Assembly (NCBI GenBank): GCA_963930655.1
Contig: OZ005618.1
Span: forward strand, 21,426,501-21,490,500
Origin: Myrica gale
Lineage: Eukaryota > Streptophyta > Magnoliopsida > Fagales > Myricaceae
Length of the DNA stretch: 64,000 nt
Direction: 5' to 3'
Shown here in pieces: positions 34,265-45,124 of the stretch. The translations under genes were made by a program, and so were the position numbers. Each line of letters begins with the position of its first letter. Position 1 is the first letter of the stretch. The notes under the pieces were generated by a model. That model did not search any database. It had not been told where the DNA came from and saw only the letters and a program-made list of their open reading frames with translations.

Positions 34265-36840
34265 TACCAAAGTACAACGGGAGTAAATCTAGTCCAAATA
34301 GTGGCCCCAGGATATCTCAATTCATACTTGAGGATGATTCTCTTCTGGTCATTGCGGCCTAGGAGCCCCGGATTTAATGGTGGACTGGAGGATCCAAACA
34401 CGACCCGTGAGATTCGAAGCCTGTCGAGTTCCTTCTCATCTTGGGAAGTTACAAAAATCCATCGTAGTGTGAAATGTCCCTCTGCTTCGCGCATTTTTCG
34501 GCTCATGTTCCAACCGGGAAAAGGACCCGATCCCCTTTGTAATATAAACATTCTAAAGACCTTCTGTGTTAGTATCTTACGGGCATTCGTGCACAATATG
34601 CTATAAAAAAAAATAGTCGCACCCTAGTACTGTTTGAGTTGATCACTGTCCTACAGTCTACCATTTGGTTGAGGCGAACAGTGACACAAAATAAAAAATT
34701 GGGAAAGGGGAAAAAGTAACCAAAGCACCGCTTGTCCACCAGTAACTAAAGAAACTCTCCACTTGGAAAGAAAAAAAAAAACTAAAGAAACTCTGGTTTC
34801 GGGCAGCTGGAAAGCAATCTATGAAATTGCACAAGGCAGCACCCTCGGTTTTCCAGACCCTTCCGTTGGGGGGAGATAGGAAAACTAAGACCAATTCAAT
34901 TTCAAAGAGTGTTGGCTTTTTCTAGTTTGTCCACCAGTTGAGATCTGGGTGTAAGGTTTAGTTACTTTAGGACACTTCTTTGAGTACAAAGTAGGACTGG
35001 AAGGAGATTTTGAGAGAGGAGACGAAGAAAGACCAAAAAACACCTAGGGACTCTTGGGCCATAATGGAACCAAAGGAAATCAGGACTGATGGAATTCCCG
35101 TACCAAGAATTGTCTCTTCCACATTCATAAAAAACCGTAGCCAATCACTGACAGTACTACTAGCCTTTTAGCATTGGAGAATGTTATTAAGCAGAGGCTC
35201 CCCGGTTGGGCTGCCCACTTCAAACCCGTACATTGCTGAAGCTACAAAACAAAAGGCCTCAAAGCCCTACAATAGTATTGAACAAAGTCCACAAATTCCT
35301 TGCAATTCCCAACACATTTATTGCTTTTTCCACCCTCATATGGCAAAATAAGCTCTTCAAAGACATTCAGAAAAAAAAAAGCTCTTCAAAGACAAATCTT
35401 GCTGTTCTGAGCTTTGACCAAGTGAGGTTAACAGCAACAGGGGTAAAAAAGAAGTCAAAAAGGCCCGTGAAAATGATTCTGCCAATAGAAGGGTGAAACG
35501 TGACTAGTTCCCGCATGCTCTTGCTCTTCTGGCATTTGTGAGACCCCGCATGCGCCAATTTGGGCTCATCCCTTCGCAGTCTTTCTCCAGTCACCTCCAG
35601 GAAGACCGTGACCATGTTCATGTCCAGGTTTTCACTTTCACCCCTGCATCTTTCATCATTTTCCTCTCTACCAAAAGTTACCCCCTCTCTCTCTCTCTGA
35701 GATATGTCCTGAATACGGACAAAAAGCCAATTAATAGAGCAGAGGTTAGACTACTGTGATTGTCACGTTTTCTGCGGAACCTTGAGCGTTTTTACGGCAA
35801 TTAGGACAACTGCCTTTATAACTTTCTAATTAAATGTTAATTGCAAACCCTCTATGACTATGAGAGTTTATAAAATGCAACAGAATATCAATTATAAGAA
35901 TGAAAAGGCAATATCAAGCTTCCATAAGCCACAACTCTTTTTTCTTTTTTAATTGAGTATTTGGACTAACTTACATTCAACTCTACTAATTTCAATATCT
36001 AGTCTTATTTCACATAAACTGAACAATAATCCTGTAAAAGGCTTTGAAAGTCTCTAAAAAGTTAGTAATAATTATGAAATTTTAAACTTTAGAATATCAA
36101 ACCACAAGGTTGAGCCTTAACCCTTCTCACGGTTAGCTTATGTTCTATAGAAAATTCTTAGCTTATGGTCTCTTTCACGAAGAAACAGAAAGCTAAGGTT
36201 GTACCCTCCATGCTGAGCAGTTAAGACAAGTACTGAAAGGGTCTCTATAACGAATGATTAGAGGGTCCTCATATTAACGAAAAAAAAAAAGATTAGAGCG
36301 TCCTCTTATAAGGCTATAAGCTACCCCCATTGTGTAGTCTATGACACTAGCCGTCCGGGCACACGTAATCCAAATGAAAAGTGCAAACCCTTCTCTTTTA
36401 CCAATTATACTTGCGTCGGTTATGGCAAATGGGCCCTTCCCGAGGATGAGAGCGTGTCATATGCGGTTTCTGCCAGCACAAACCAACACTAACAGTAGCT
36501 CGAATCCTTGAACAGAGCACTGCAAACTTAATGACCAAGAACTCAACTTCGAAAACCATCAACAGAATCATATTGCTTTGGAATGTTGACCAACAAGCAA
36601 AGTTTCCTTGACATCTACATAATGCTAACAAAGTAAATATTCTTTAGATTTGCAGTTTTAGCTACAGGAACAGGAAGGAGATCCATTTGATCAAAGGCCT
36701 ACGAAGAAAAAGCTAATGGGTTTCCTTCCCAACACGAAGAAAATCCCTGATCCAAAACAGTCCCCCACGTAAATTAGGGGGGGATGTTTGATTCTGCATA
36801 GTGCATATAAATATTTCCTTTATATTCCTTTCTCGACTTC
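34265..36840. other. Intergenic, no assigned gene
   Basis: 34265-34600 is open on both strands (110-134 codons) but shows no family motif. It is GC-richer than its surroundings and could be a gene remnant. 35684-35698 is a short CT run. 36300-36840 is probably the 3' flank of the AHL gene. Confidence 0.35.
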
Positions 36841-36847
36841 AATGACC

Positions 36848-37771
36848 TCAGTAAGGAGGGAGAGAGGTAGGACACCAAGGCATAACATCGGGAGCAATGT
36901 GACAGTTGATTGGGGTGGGACTACCCACGTTGTAAACAGACATGGACATGTCGTTACTGGTAGTGCCAGACTCAATCGCATTTCCACCAGCACCAGTACA
37001 ACCAATATTAGTCTTAGGCTCCTCAGTTTCGTCGGTATCACCGGAAAGTCTATGAAACGCCGGGCTTGTATGTATTGCAGCCACTACAACCACAAGACTA
37101 GCCGCAATAACCTGTCCCCCAACAATGCCTCCAAACACTTGCCCTTGTGACCCTGCAAGGCATATTCCAAAAGAAGACGAAGCAAAAGAAGCAGTAGAAA
37201 GAGGAGGACAAGAAGAAGGAGATTGTTTAGTCGAGCACGTTGTTGTGGGATTACCCAGATATGATCCAGAAAGAGAGAGGAGGCTAAAGGGTCCATGTAG
37301 GGTAAGACTAGGCGCGTGGGACAGGGGATGTCGGAGTGTCACGTTGGACACGGACCCTGACCCACTCAGGATACTGATACCCACGTGTCGTCTACATGCA
37401 AACTGTATGACTGTATCCACCACATCGGAGCCGGGGGATATCTCGAGGACCACGGGCTTCATGGCGGAGTCGCTGTCTTTGGTTATGACAATGGGAGGTT
37501 TGGGCTTGTTCTTGGACCCAGGTGGTCGGCCTCTAGGTTTCTTTGAGATCTCGGGGGTTGATGATGATCCAAACTCAGCGCCACAAGCACTGGTTGCTCT
37601 GGTTTTGGCGCTGGTTTTCTTGGGCTTGGATGGTGATGATGAGCCAGGTCCAGTCGTTGTGGCAGATAGTGTGGGCACCCTACGGGGGCTGTGCTCTGAT
37701 GAGTCATCGTCAGAGGTATGGGAGACCTCTCGGCCTGGAAAGAGAGAGATGGCACCACCATAGTCGGCCAT
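36848..37771 (-). CDS. AT-hook nuclear-localised protein (AHL, PPC domain)
   Basis: An intact intronless gene of 307 residues. AHL proteins bind AT-rich DNA through an AT-hook and form trimers through the PPC (DUF296) domain, acting as chromatin regulators in the nucleus. The N-terminal 75 residues are Ser/Thr-rich and disordered. The AT-hook RGRPPGSKNKPKPP is at 80-93, of the type I form. PPC spans about 106-242 with VVLEISPGSDVVD, ILSGSGSVSNVTLR, LHGPFSLLSLSGSYL and LAGSQGQVFGGIVGG. The C-tail ends PTSLPPY, like other clade members. I start at 37771 (MADYGG); the frame is open for 74 more codons upstream, but that stretch looks like a leader and overlaps a TATA-like element. It is nearest to the AHL16/17/28 group by memory. 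Confidence 0.92.
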   Translation of the reverse strand: MADYGGAISLFPGREVSHTSDDDSSEHSPRRVPTLSATTTGPGSSSPSKPKKTSAKTRATSACGAEFGSSSTPEISKKPRGRPPGSKNKPKPPIVITKDSDSAMKPVVLEISPGSDVVDTVIQFACRRHVGISILSGSGSVSNVTLRHPLSHAPSLTLHGPFSLLSLSGSYLGNPTTTCSTKQSPSSCPPLSTASFASSSFGICLAGSQGQVFGGIVGGQVIAASLVVVVAAIHTSPAFHRLSGDTDETEEPKTNIGCTGAGGNAIESGTTSNDMSMSVYNVGSPTPINCHIAPDVMPWCPTSLPPY

Positions 37772-40450
37772 CGTTGAGATGCTACACAGATAGAGAGAAA
37801 GACACCGAGGGAGACGGAGAGATAGAATGGATTGAAAAATTGTTGTAGGAGGAGGGCCCTTATAGTCAGGTTTGACATGTGGGGTCCACTGAAGTAGGTC
37901 CACCGGAGATGTTAAGGGAGGAAAGAAAATGATCATTGCAGTTTGCACGAGAGAGAGAGCCTTGTGGTGCGGGAGAGAATAGCTTAAAACCACGAGTGCA
38001 TTATGAGTTGTGACCTAATATAAGAAGAAAACAAAGAAGAACTTGTTAATTTCTTTCGAAGATCAAACTGCGGGAACGCAGTGTGTCTTTCGAAGACCAA
38101 ATTTTGTCGCGATGTTCCATCGTTCTGCTCAATAGCTTTTATTTTCAACTTTTCAGGCGTTTTTAAGCAAATGTTTAAGACATAAATACGTATTTTTATT
38201 ATATTATACACTTCAAACTCGGACACTCCCGAGAGTGGGTCCAAAAGCTCGTCCTCTGTCTTCGTAGGGTCACATCTGATGAAGTTCTCATCTCAAGGTC
38301 CGCAGAAAAGAAAAGGGATGAAGTGAGCACGAAAAAGAAAAGGAAACTACAGGAAAAGACAGAGAAATAGTGTTGTTTCCTTTGCCCTTTGGAACTCGGG
38401 GCTTTCGTGAAAACTAGTTTTGACTTTTGAAAATTGGAACCGATAACTGCCCTTGGTTTTAATTAATCATATGCTTTTGCAATTTTTTATTTCAATTATA
38501 TATTACAATGAGGTTAGAGATAGTAGCAAGATATAGAAAAATTTTATATTATTTATATACAAATTTAAGTAGTATAAATTTTAAAATAGAATTTATTTAT
38601 TATGTCTATCTATTCGAATTATACAATTTAGACAAAAAAATTAAAAAAAAAAGTCTATTCGTATGCTTCATCCTAAGTTGCACTTTTATTTAAACAAAAA
38701 AATAAAAATAATTGGAACAGTCTATAAGATTTTATATATGAGGCTCGGTCTTATAATAAGAACTCCAAAATTTCATTAATCGAAAGAAGTTCAAAAACCT
38801 TATTTACTTACTCTAAAAAGTTGTTAGCCACTACAAAAAGCCGTCATGTAAACGAGCTAGGGAGCCGAAAATTAGTCCCAAAAAAAACTGATTGACGGAG
38901 CAGCTGGCAAAAGCGGCAAGTGGCTGAGAGGGGTTATCGCAAGGGAAAAATGGTTGTGCGCGTAAGATACACGAGCGTGTGTGTGCCCCACGCACCGGTC
39001 GGCCAACCCCCGACTGGGGTTGATCGGAAGACATGAAGACACAAACACCAATGGGGAGAAGCGTGCATACTTTTTTTTTATGACGAGGAAATCTCTCAAA
39101 GCCGGACCCTTTTGGCCCAACCTTGAAGTACAAACTCCGACCCTTGGACCGACCTCACAACCCAGGGAGCGGGTAAGTCAAGAGCGATAATAGGGGTGTT
39201 GGGGCTTGAACTTGAGACATATTATAACTCAAGTCGAAGCCTTACCACCACACCAAACCCTTGGGGGTGAGAAGAGTGCATATTAGAACGAACTGGCAAA
39301 GCTCGGATTGGGATAGAGAGTGCTCGGGCGAATGAGATCCAAGTGAGCAGGTGGGCACACTGAGCCACCATGCATCAGCCGATCAATTTCGGTCTTGGAC
39401 AAAGAAGGATGCTCGTTGATGTATAACCCCTTCAAGCAGGTATTGTCCACCATAAACCATCATTGACGTTAGGATTTAAGCTCCAAATCTGCCCAAAAAG
39501 AATCACCCCAAAAAAGTGCCAAATTTAGGGTTTTATTGATCGGTTTGGCCACTTGAGAGCAGAATAGGGAAGGAGAGGGGACCGGAGGAGATCCCCTGGA
39601 AAAGGAGGGTGGGAGGGACGAGGCCGGGAGGGGGATTCTAGAGACATGCTTCTTTCTATATGTCCTTGATAATTGATATCGATCAAAGCCTCGATCCGTG
39701 TTAGGGTTAGAATATTGATTATTAAGTTTTATTTTTATGAACATAAATTAAGGCAACCACGTGTACCCTCAATGCCGCCTTTTTAAGAATAGCTCCACAA
39801 TTCTGTATTCTTCCGAAGCCTTAAGAATGATTCTTGACAAAATTAGTTCTTTTAATGGCTCAGATTATTGTACCAGACTCCAAATGCAACTTAACAACTA
39901 CAATGTCACAAAAAAAAAAACTAATGGAGAATCCCCTCAAGATAGTCTTCTTGGCCTATAACTTCTAAGTTCTACGGTGTAGAAATCCAAAAAATAAACT
40001 TGTCATCGCTCACACAACCTCTAGGCATAAATATCTTAATGGGCCATTTCGCATGTTTTGGGCCTTTGGCCCATGTTAATCAGTAGTAATCGCAGGTTGC
40101 CCAACACATATCTGGAGCTATTAGTTGTAATTTTGTGCGGGGTCGTATCCAACCCCAATTTGTAAGCTTTTTCTGTATCAAATGAAATGTGATTTTCTTA
40201 TAAAGAAGTACCTGAACAATGGTTGAAAATAATAGAAAAATGACAAATATTGTCTTGAATGGAAATATGCATGCTTTAGTCATCAGAAAAAGTGGAATTA
40301 AATGGGCCCTTTGGGAGGGGTGCATACTGGGAAGCTTGATTTTCTGCTGCCTTGTCCTTGTCCTTTGTATGTACCAGTAGTACTCTGGGATTGAGTTACT
40401 AATTTCCTAACTACTACTGGCATAGTCTTTAATAACACCATTAATGATTA
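37772..40450. other. AHL upstream region and intergenic DNA
   Basis: It begins with the AHL promoter. 38830-39270 has overlapping open frames without motifs. 39190-39255 (GGGCTTGAACTTGAGAC, ACCACACC) resembles a diverged tRNA-derived repeat read from the minus strand, but no complete element can be drawn. Nothing else is supported. Confidence 0.35.
37857..37865 (-). promoter_or_regulatory. Candidate TATA box of the AHL gene
   Basis: The minus strand reads CTATAAGGG about 90 bases upstream of the ATG at 37771, with CT-rich sequence between that fits a plant 5' leader. Its position supports starting the protein downstream of it. Confidence 0.5.
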
Positions 40451-40453
40451 TGA

Positions 40454-40566
40454 CATGTTCGAGCAGGGGAGTGTCTGCCTACTTCTTAGAGCCACTTGGT
40501 TTGGAACTTTCGCTGTATAAGATCTGTATAAGGATGAGGAAAGAAGATCAAGACCAAGTCTACTTC
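40454..40566 (+). pseudogene. RING-gene exon 4 fragment
   Basis: It aligns with the start of exon 4 of the RING gene at 54540-57488: the plus strand reads GAGTGTCTGCCTACTTCTTA, AGAGCCACTTGGTTTGGAAC and ends CTACTTCAGTAGTTAAT, with the middle acidic region shortened. About 110 bases, no open frame. It is the most distant of three partial copies in this window. Confidence 0.6.
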
Positions 40567-40569
40567 AGT

Positions 40570-41445
40570 AGTTAATCAGGTCTCTGTGTTTGGTAAGTAG
40601 AAATGGGGAGGTAATGGATCCGCCAAGGCAGGAAGCTGCCAAGAATGTGCCAAGAATACTATTCAAATTTCTTGGACATTGATGCAGCAGTTTGCTACAA
40701 AAGGTCAACCAGGTTTACAGGCAAAGAAGGAAATTAAACACAAAGCAACTGAGAAGCTAGGCTCCTGCTGCGAGCATCAACAGCACTTCATGAGGTTTTG
40801 GTGGACATGATGCCATTTCATAAGTACCAACACAAGCTGGGCCTCAAACTTGGTATATATCTCCTTGTGCAGTCGAATTGTACTAACTCTGAGATAATAG
40901 ATCATAAACCCGAGAAAAAAGGAGCTTTTTGAAATAATGTAATGACATAGCAGTTGGTTTATTTTCCTGGTGTTTTTTTGGTGGAATAATCGATTTACTT
41001 TTCCGTTGATGATTTTGGTCTTCTGTGATTTGATTTCTTAACAGGGCAGTTCTGATGAATCTTTTACTTCTTTGTTATGGCACCTTCACCTAAATCTAAG
41101 TTAGATGCCAGCAAGGGGGCACGGATTGCTAATGTGCAATCTTAATTAAATTAGGCTTCTGAGATTTTGTTCTCTAAACCAGTAACGCATCATAAGATCA
41201 CGGAGCCTGTTTGGGTATTGACTCAGATTCACATGTTAAAAGCTAGGCAAGGGAAACCAGATTCAGATTAAAGATTCAAGCTGGGGCAAATGGAGACCAC
41301 AAAATTAAACGAGAGAATTCATTTAAATGTACGGACCAAAATTCAAGTACATGGAAGACAGAGTCGTCCAATGGTGAGCCATAGGTACCACTTGGGTCTA
41401 CGTATCAATCATGGAGAACATTAGATTGTAGGTCAAGGACAAAGG
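40570..41445. other. Intergenic, no feature seen
   Basis: AT-rich sequence between the RING exon fragment and the inverted repeat arm. No open frame or repeat of note. Confidence 0.4.
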
Positions 41446-41449
41446 ATTG

Positions 41450-41690
41450 GTCAGTCATATTTTCTGAAAGTTGTGTCTTTCCCACATTGTCTTTGGAGAA
41501 CTGTAGAGACACTTTCTTGCCTGAAAGCTCGAGAGCGATGATCATGTCTTGGAAACTTTGGAGAGCATCTATGAGGCGAAAGAGGAGTGGGAAGAGTGAT
41601 AATGAAGGTGGGGTCAAGTGGGCCCTCTTAACACCGTCAGTGGAGCAAATTAGTCACTTCAAGTGGAAGCTGCAATGACAAGCAAAGTCA
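41450..41690. repeat. Inverted repeat arm A (downstream of the C2 gene)
   Basis: Its reverse complement aligns with 44520-44725: both contain CATTGCAGCTTCCACTT, then AGTGACT-ATTTGCTC, a block ending CCCACTTGACC, then CTTCATTA-CACTC and CAGATGCT/TAGATGCT. Identity is interrupted by small gaps. The pair brackets the C2-domain gene. No conserved protein frame is shared, so the homology is non-coding. Confidence 0.7.
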
Positions 41691-42575
41691 CACATCCCCC
41701 AAACGAAAGAGGCATGCATAAGAAAACATTAATATATCGTCATCATCCACAACATCATCACCATCATCGTCTCCTACCATTTTCTTCATCTCCATTCAGT
41801 ACTCCCACCACCCACCAATAGCCAGTCTCTCCAATCTTTCTTTTCTTTCCATGGCAATAGAGCGAGTTTCCCTTTATGCCAGGGCTGTATGGTGACTTCT
41901 ACTGCAGAAAATGTGCAGATCATGTGGTGATAAACTGACACGGGAGGCGAGAATATTGAAGTATAAACGTGTGATTATGGGCAGTAAAATCTTATAACTG
42001 AAATATTCACACGTTCTGTTGTTGATATAGCATAGTTGAACTTGATCTCAAGATTAAGCTTTTGAAAACTCTTTTCAATAGTTTATCTTCCCACTACGAA
42101 TCTGTTATTGATGAAGCAATGTGGGCTCTTGTACTAGAGGGCTTATAAATAAAGCTCTCTTGTAATCGAATCCTTATACCAGTGAGTATACAAGTGTACC
42201 TCATGGATTCAGCCTCATAGATGTAGATTCATGGACCGTACCACTTAAAGCAATTTTCTTGAAAGCTTTGGGAATGAGGAATTAATCGCACAAACGACTT
42301 TCAGAGCAGACCACAATGAGAATCACATTACCATAAGCTCAAGACACAGAAACATGTGACTGTTATTTAGCTCTTCAAAGTTAATTCGGCAGATGGCTCT
42401 AAAATAGAGGGAAAATGCTCACAAAGTTGCGGAGGACGTTAGAAGGTAGAAGAAACTGATATCTGCCATAAATTACATGTAATAAAGTCGAGAGGAAACC
42501 AAAGTTACCATAAATTATACTCCTCCATATCCAGCTAGAACAAACTCCCTACTGTCGGGTATCCAGCATCAATTA
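41691..42575. other. 3' flank of the C2-domain gene
   Basis: Contains CATCATCACC-type simple sequence (about 41740-41775). The 3' untranslated region of the C2 gene probably lies at its right end. No gene is supported. Confidence 0.4.
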
Positions 42576-42579
42576 GCAA

Positions 42580-43923
42580 TCAGAAGAAGGCTCGGCTCCC
42601 ATAAAACACCCGCGATCCATCCTTTTTCTTGTTATCAGTTTCTAACTTGTTGGTACGGTTTTGGATCACATCACCAGGGTCTCCACTTTCTGGTTTATCA
42701 AGATCCATTGGAAGCTTCATCTTTGCCAAGGACTCAGTAAACTGCTGCATGCTTCTCATGTACATGTCCACTATTTGCTGCTGCATTGCAGACTGCTCGG
42801 CCTCAAGGTTGATATGCCCCAGTGGACCAGAAAATACTTGACCATATTTGGCAGAACCACCCTCTTTGTTTTCCTCATCTTTGGTTGTGAACTTGGACTC
42901 TTTTTTGTCTCTGATTTCGGTCTCCTTCTTTGAAGTTGGCGTGTCTGGACAGGCACCGGAGCTCTGATTAGCCTCAGTAGTGATCAAATCATTGATGGAA
43001 TTTGATGATTCACCGCATAAACGACTTCTTTTCTCAATTGAATCAGCGGAGTTTCTATCGTCGGTTAAGCTTGTTGTAGTTGAACTTAAGAACCCAAAAT
43101 TTTGAATACTTCCATTTGGAGAATCAGATCCGCCATGATTTTCCTCTGAAGAATTCACAATCATTTCATAGTCATCAATGGATTGAGGAGAAGCACCCAG
43201 GTGGAGAAATGAAACAAGTGCCCTAGAATTAGGCCTAGAACCATAACCATGCCGAGCCAAGTCAAAGTACTCGGACACCATTTGTTGATTTTCCTTAACC
43301 ACTTTAATGTCTGGGAATTCGATCCTCGAATACTCGACTGGATCTAACATCACTTCTGAGATCTTTTGGTCAAGCAACATAACTTCTGAAGATATTGATG
43401 AATTGGTAGCTGACTCAGGCAACGAAGAAGGATTGACAGGCAGAGAAGCGTCAAAAGAAAGAGACAATTGGATAGTTCCAGCAGGGGAGTGGAAGAGATC
43501 AGTGGAAGAGAGGGTGTAGTCTTGTGTAACCTTTCCTTTGCCAGCAACTTGTGAAAGTGGGACCAAAGCAAATCCCAGAAGTTGATCCTCCATGTAGTTT
43601 CTAGCCCTGCTAAGCATCCAAATCTCACATTTTAGGACTGCATCAACTTGTGTGATTTTCAGCCTCAAGTTCTCGTTGAATTCCGGGTTTTTGCCACCGC
43701 CATTGACGATTCTAGTTGTGAGAGTCTCATCTGGGTCATAAGTAAGAGAGAACTTTGCATAGACATCTTGGTTCTCATAGATACATATATTGTGAATGTT
43801 CCTAGCATGACGAACATATATGTCAAGAATCCCCGAAAATTCGGAATCATCATCTGCATGATGATTCATTGTGTTTGTACTCGGGTTGTAACGGAACCTT
43901 GTGGTTTGACTGAAAGAATCCAT
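42580..43923 (-). CDS. C2-domain (CaLB-type) protein
   Basis: An intact coding exon of 447 codons. A single C2 domain occupies about residues 30-156: ILDIYVRHARNIHNICIYE, DVYAKFSLTYDPDE, NPEFNENLRLKI, LKCEIWMLSRARNYMEDQLL, LVPLSQV. C2 domains bind membranes, often with calcium; here the acidic loop residues are only partly conserved, so calcium dependence is uncertain. The middle (160-370) is Ser/Asn-rich and probably disordered. A short amphipathic helix (about 375-408, AMQQQIVDMYMRSMQQF) precedes a basic tail. This layout matches a plant family annotated as calcium-dependent lipid-binding proteins of unknown role. A GTAAGT donor at 44322-44327 suggests an intron in the 5' leader. Confidence 0.9.
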   Translation of the reverse strand: MDSFSQTTRFRYNPSTNTMNHHADDDSEFSGILDIYVRHARNIHNICIYENQDVYAKFSLTYDPDETLTTRIVNGGGKNPEFNENLRLKITQVDAVLKCEIWMLSRARNYMEDQLLGFALVPLSQVAGKGKVTQDYTLSSTDLFHSPAGTIQLSLSFDASLPVNPSSLPESATNSSISSEVMLLDQKISEVMLDPVEYSRIEFPDIKVVKENQQMVSEYFDLARHGYGSRPNSRALVSFLHLGASPQSIDDYEMIVNSSEENHGGSDSPNGSIQNFGFLSSTTTSLTDDRNSADSIEKRSRLCGESSNSINDLITTEANQSSGACPDTPTSKKETEIRDKKESKFTTKDEENKEGGSAKYGQVFSGPLGHINLEAEQSAMQQQIVDMYMRSMQQFTESLAKMKLPMDLDKPESGDPGDVIQNRTNKLETDNKKKDGSRVFYGSRAFF

Positions 43924-44400
43924 CTCAATATATCCTCCAATGAGCAGAATAATGCTCAGCTATCGTCTGTTTGGTTTGCAAGATAGCTACCAGAAACAGC
44001 AAGCAGAACAGGAGAGTTGAAGTGGGAAACTGGCTAATCAATACAAACACATGGATAAAATATTCCTTGCTTTTGGCAGTGAGCAACCAAAATTCCGTAC
44101 ACGAATTCAAGGAAAAGTTTCAAAACAGAGAAGTAGGAAAGGTTGAGAGAGATTGTGGCTGTATGGTGAAACCAAACAGAACACGAACAGATTTCCTCTG
44201 TTCTGGAGTGATTAAAACTAGATTTTGAAGCCCTGCATCAACATGCTCTAAACTCGGGGACTCTTGAAAATTTTGACGAGTTTCGGCTAAGAAATTCAAC
44301 CAAAACATGGGGAGGGAAAAGACTTACGACAGAAGGAAGGAGCTTGCTTTTATGCCAAGTTGAAGAGGTAAGGGTGGTAGTTGGTGGAATGAAGAGAATC
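43924..44400 (-). other. 5' leader of the C2 gene with probable intron
   Basis: The minus strand has a strong donor (GTAAGT, 44322-44327) and T-rich sequence with possible acceptors nearer the ATG. No upstream coding is evident. The transcript structure is inferred only. Confidence 0.4.
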
Positions 44401-44519
44401 AAAAGGAGTTGATGATGATGATGATGATTCTATAGACATGGTGTTATTGTCGTCTTTATGCCACTTATGTTGCTTCTTTCTTTTCAGGGGTGGGTGAGGG
44501 ATAGAGATTTGTGGGGGTT

Positions 44520-44725
44520 GCTTTGCTTGACATTGCAGCTTCCACTTCTAGTGACTTATTTGCTCAACTGAAGGCATTGGAGGTCCCACTTGACCTCATC
44601 TTCATTACCACTCACTCTGCCCCTCTGTCCCTCACAGATGCTGTCCAGTGTCCAAAGCTTTAAGAAAAAATCATCTCTCTCTCAGGCTCCAAGTTAAGAA
44701 AGTGCCCAACAGCTCCCACACATTG
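44520..44725. repeat. Inverted repeat arm B (upstream of the C2 gene)
   Basis: The partner of 41450-41690 in opposite orientation, lying about 600 bases upstream of the C2 start, in the promoter region. The arms are 2.8 kb apart and diverged. Confidence 0.7.
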
Positions 44726-45124
44726 GAAGGAAGTGAGAAAATACGAGGAACCTATCCTTCAGCCATGCTCTGTAAGTAAACAAAGAAAAATAGGTACCTG
44801 ACTCGCCCTTCGATAAGTCCTACTTCACCAGTCACGTCTTCTTAAAATGTTCTCCATATGGGTAGCTTATGTCATTCAGTTTGAATACTTCTTTTTTATG
44901 TTGGTTTCCGGAGATTTTACCCTGTCCTGACTTGAATCTTGTACTTGAATTTGGTTTCTCACTCATCATAATGAGCAGGTTTTTTTTGTCTGTAGATCTT
45001 CTTCTAGAGGAGAAGTGAGAACTCATCATCACATGTATACCGGTAGGATAAAATACTCTTTAATTTGTTTTCCAAATTAAATAGTCTAATTCGGAAATAG
45101 ATACTTTGGATTTGACCATCTAAT

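Noticed and set aside
34202..34606. A 134-codon plus-strand frame with a 110-codon frame opposite
   Set aside because: It starts inside the hAT element end and crosses the target duplication, so the start is spurious; no motif in either frame.
38826..38850. CACTACAAAAAG as a CACTA transposon end
   Set aside because: No subterminal repeats follow and no partner end is present.
39190..39260. tRNA gene or SINE suggested by GGGCTTGAACTTGAGAC
   Set aside because: Only a box B-like phrase is visible; no box A at the right distance and no cloverleaf could be drawn.
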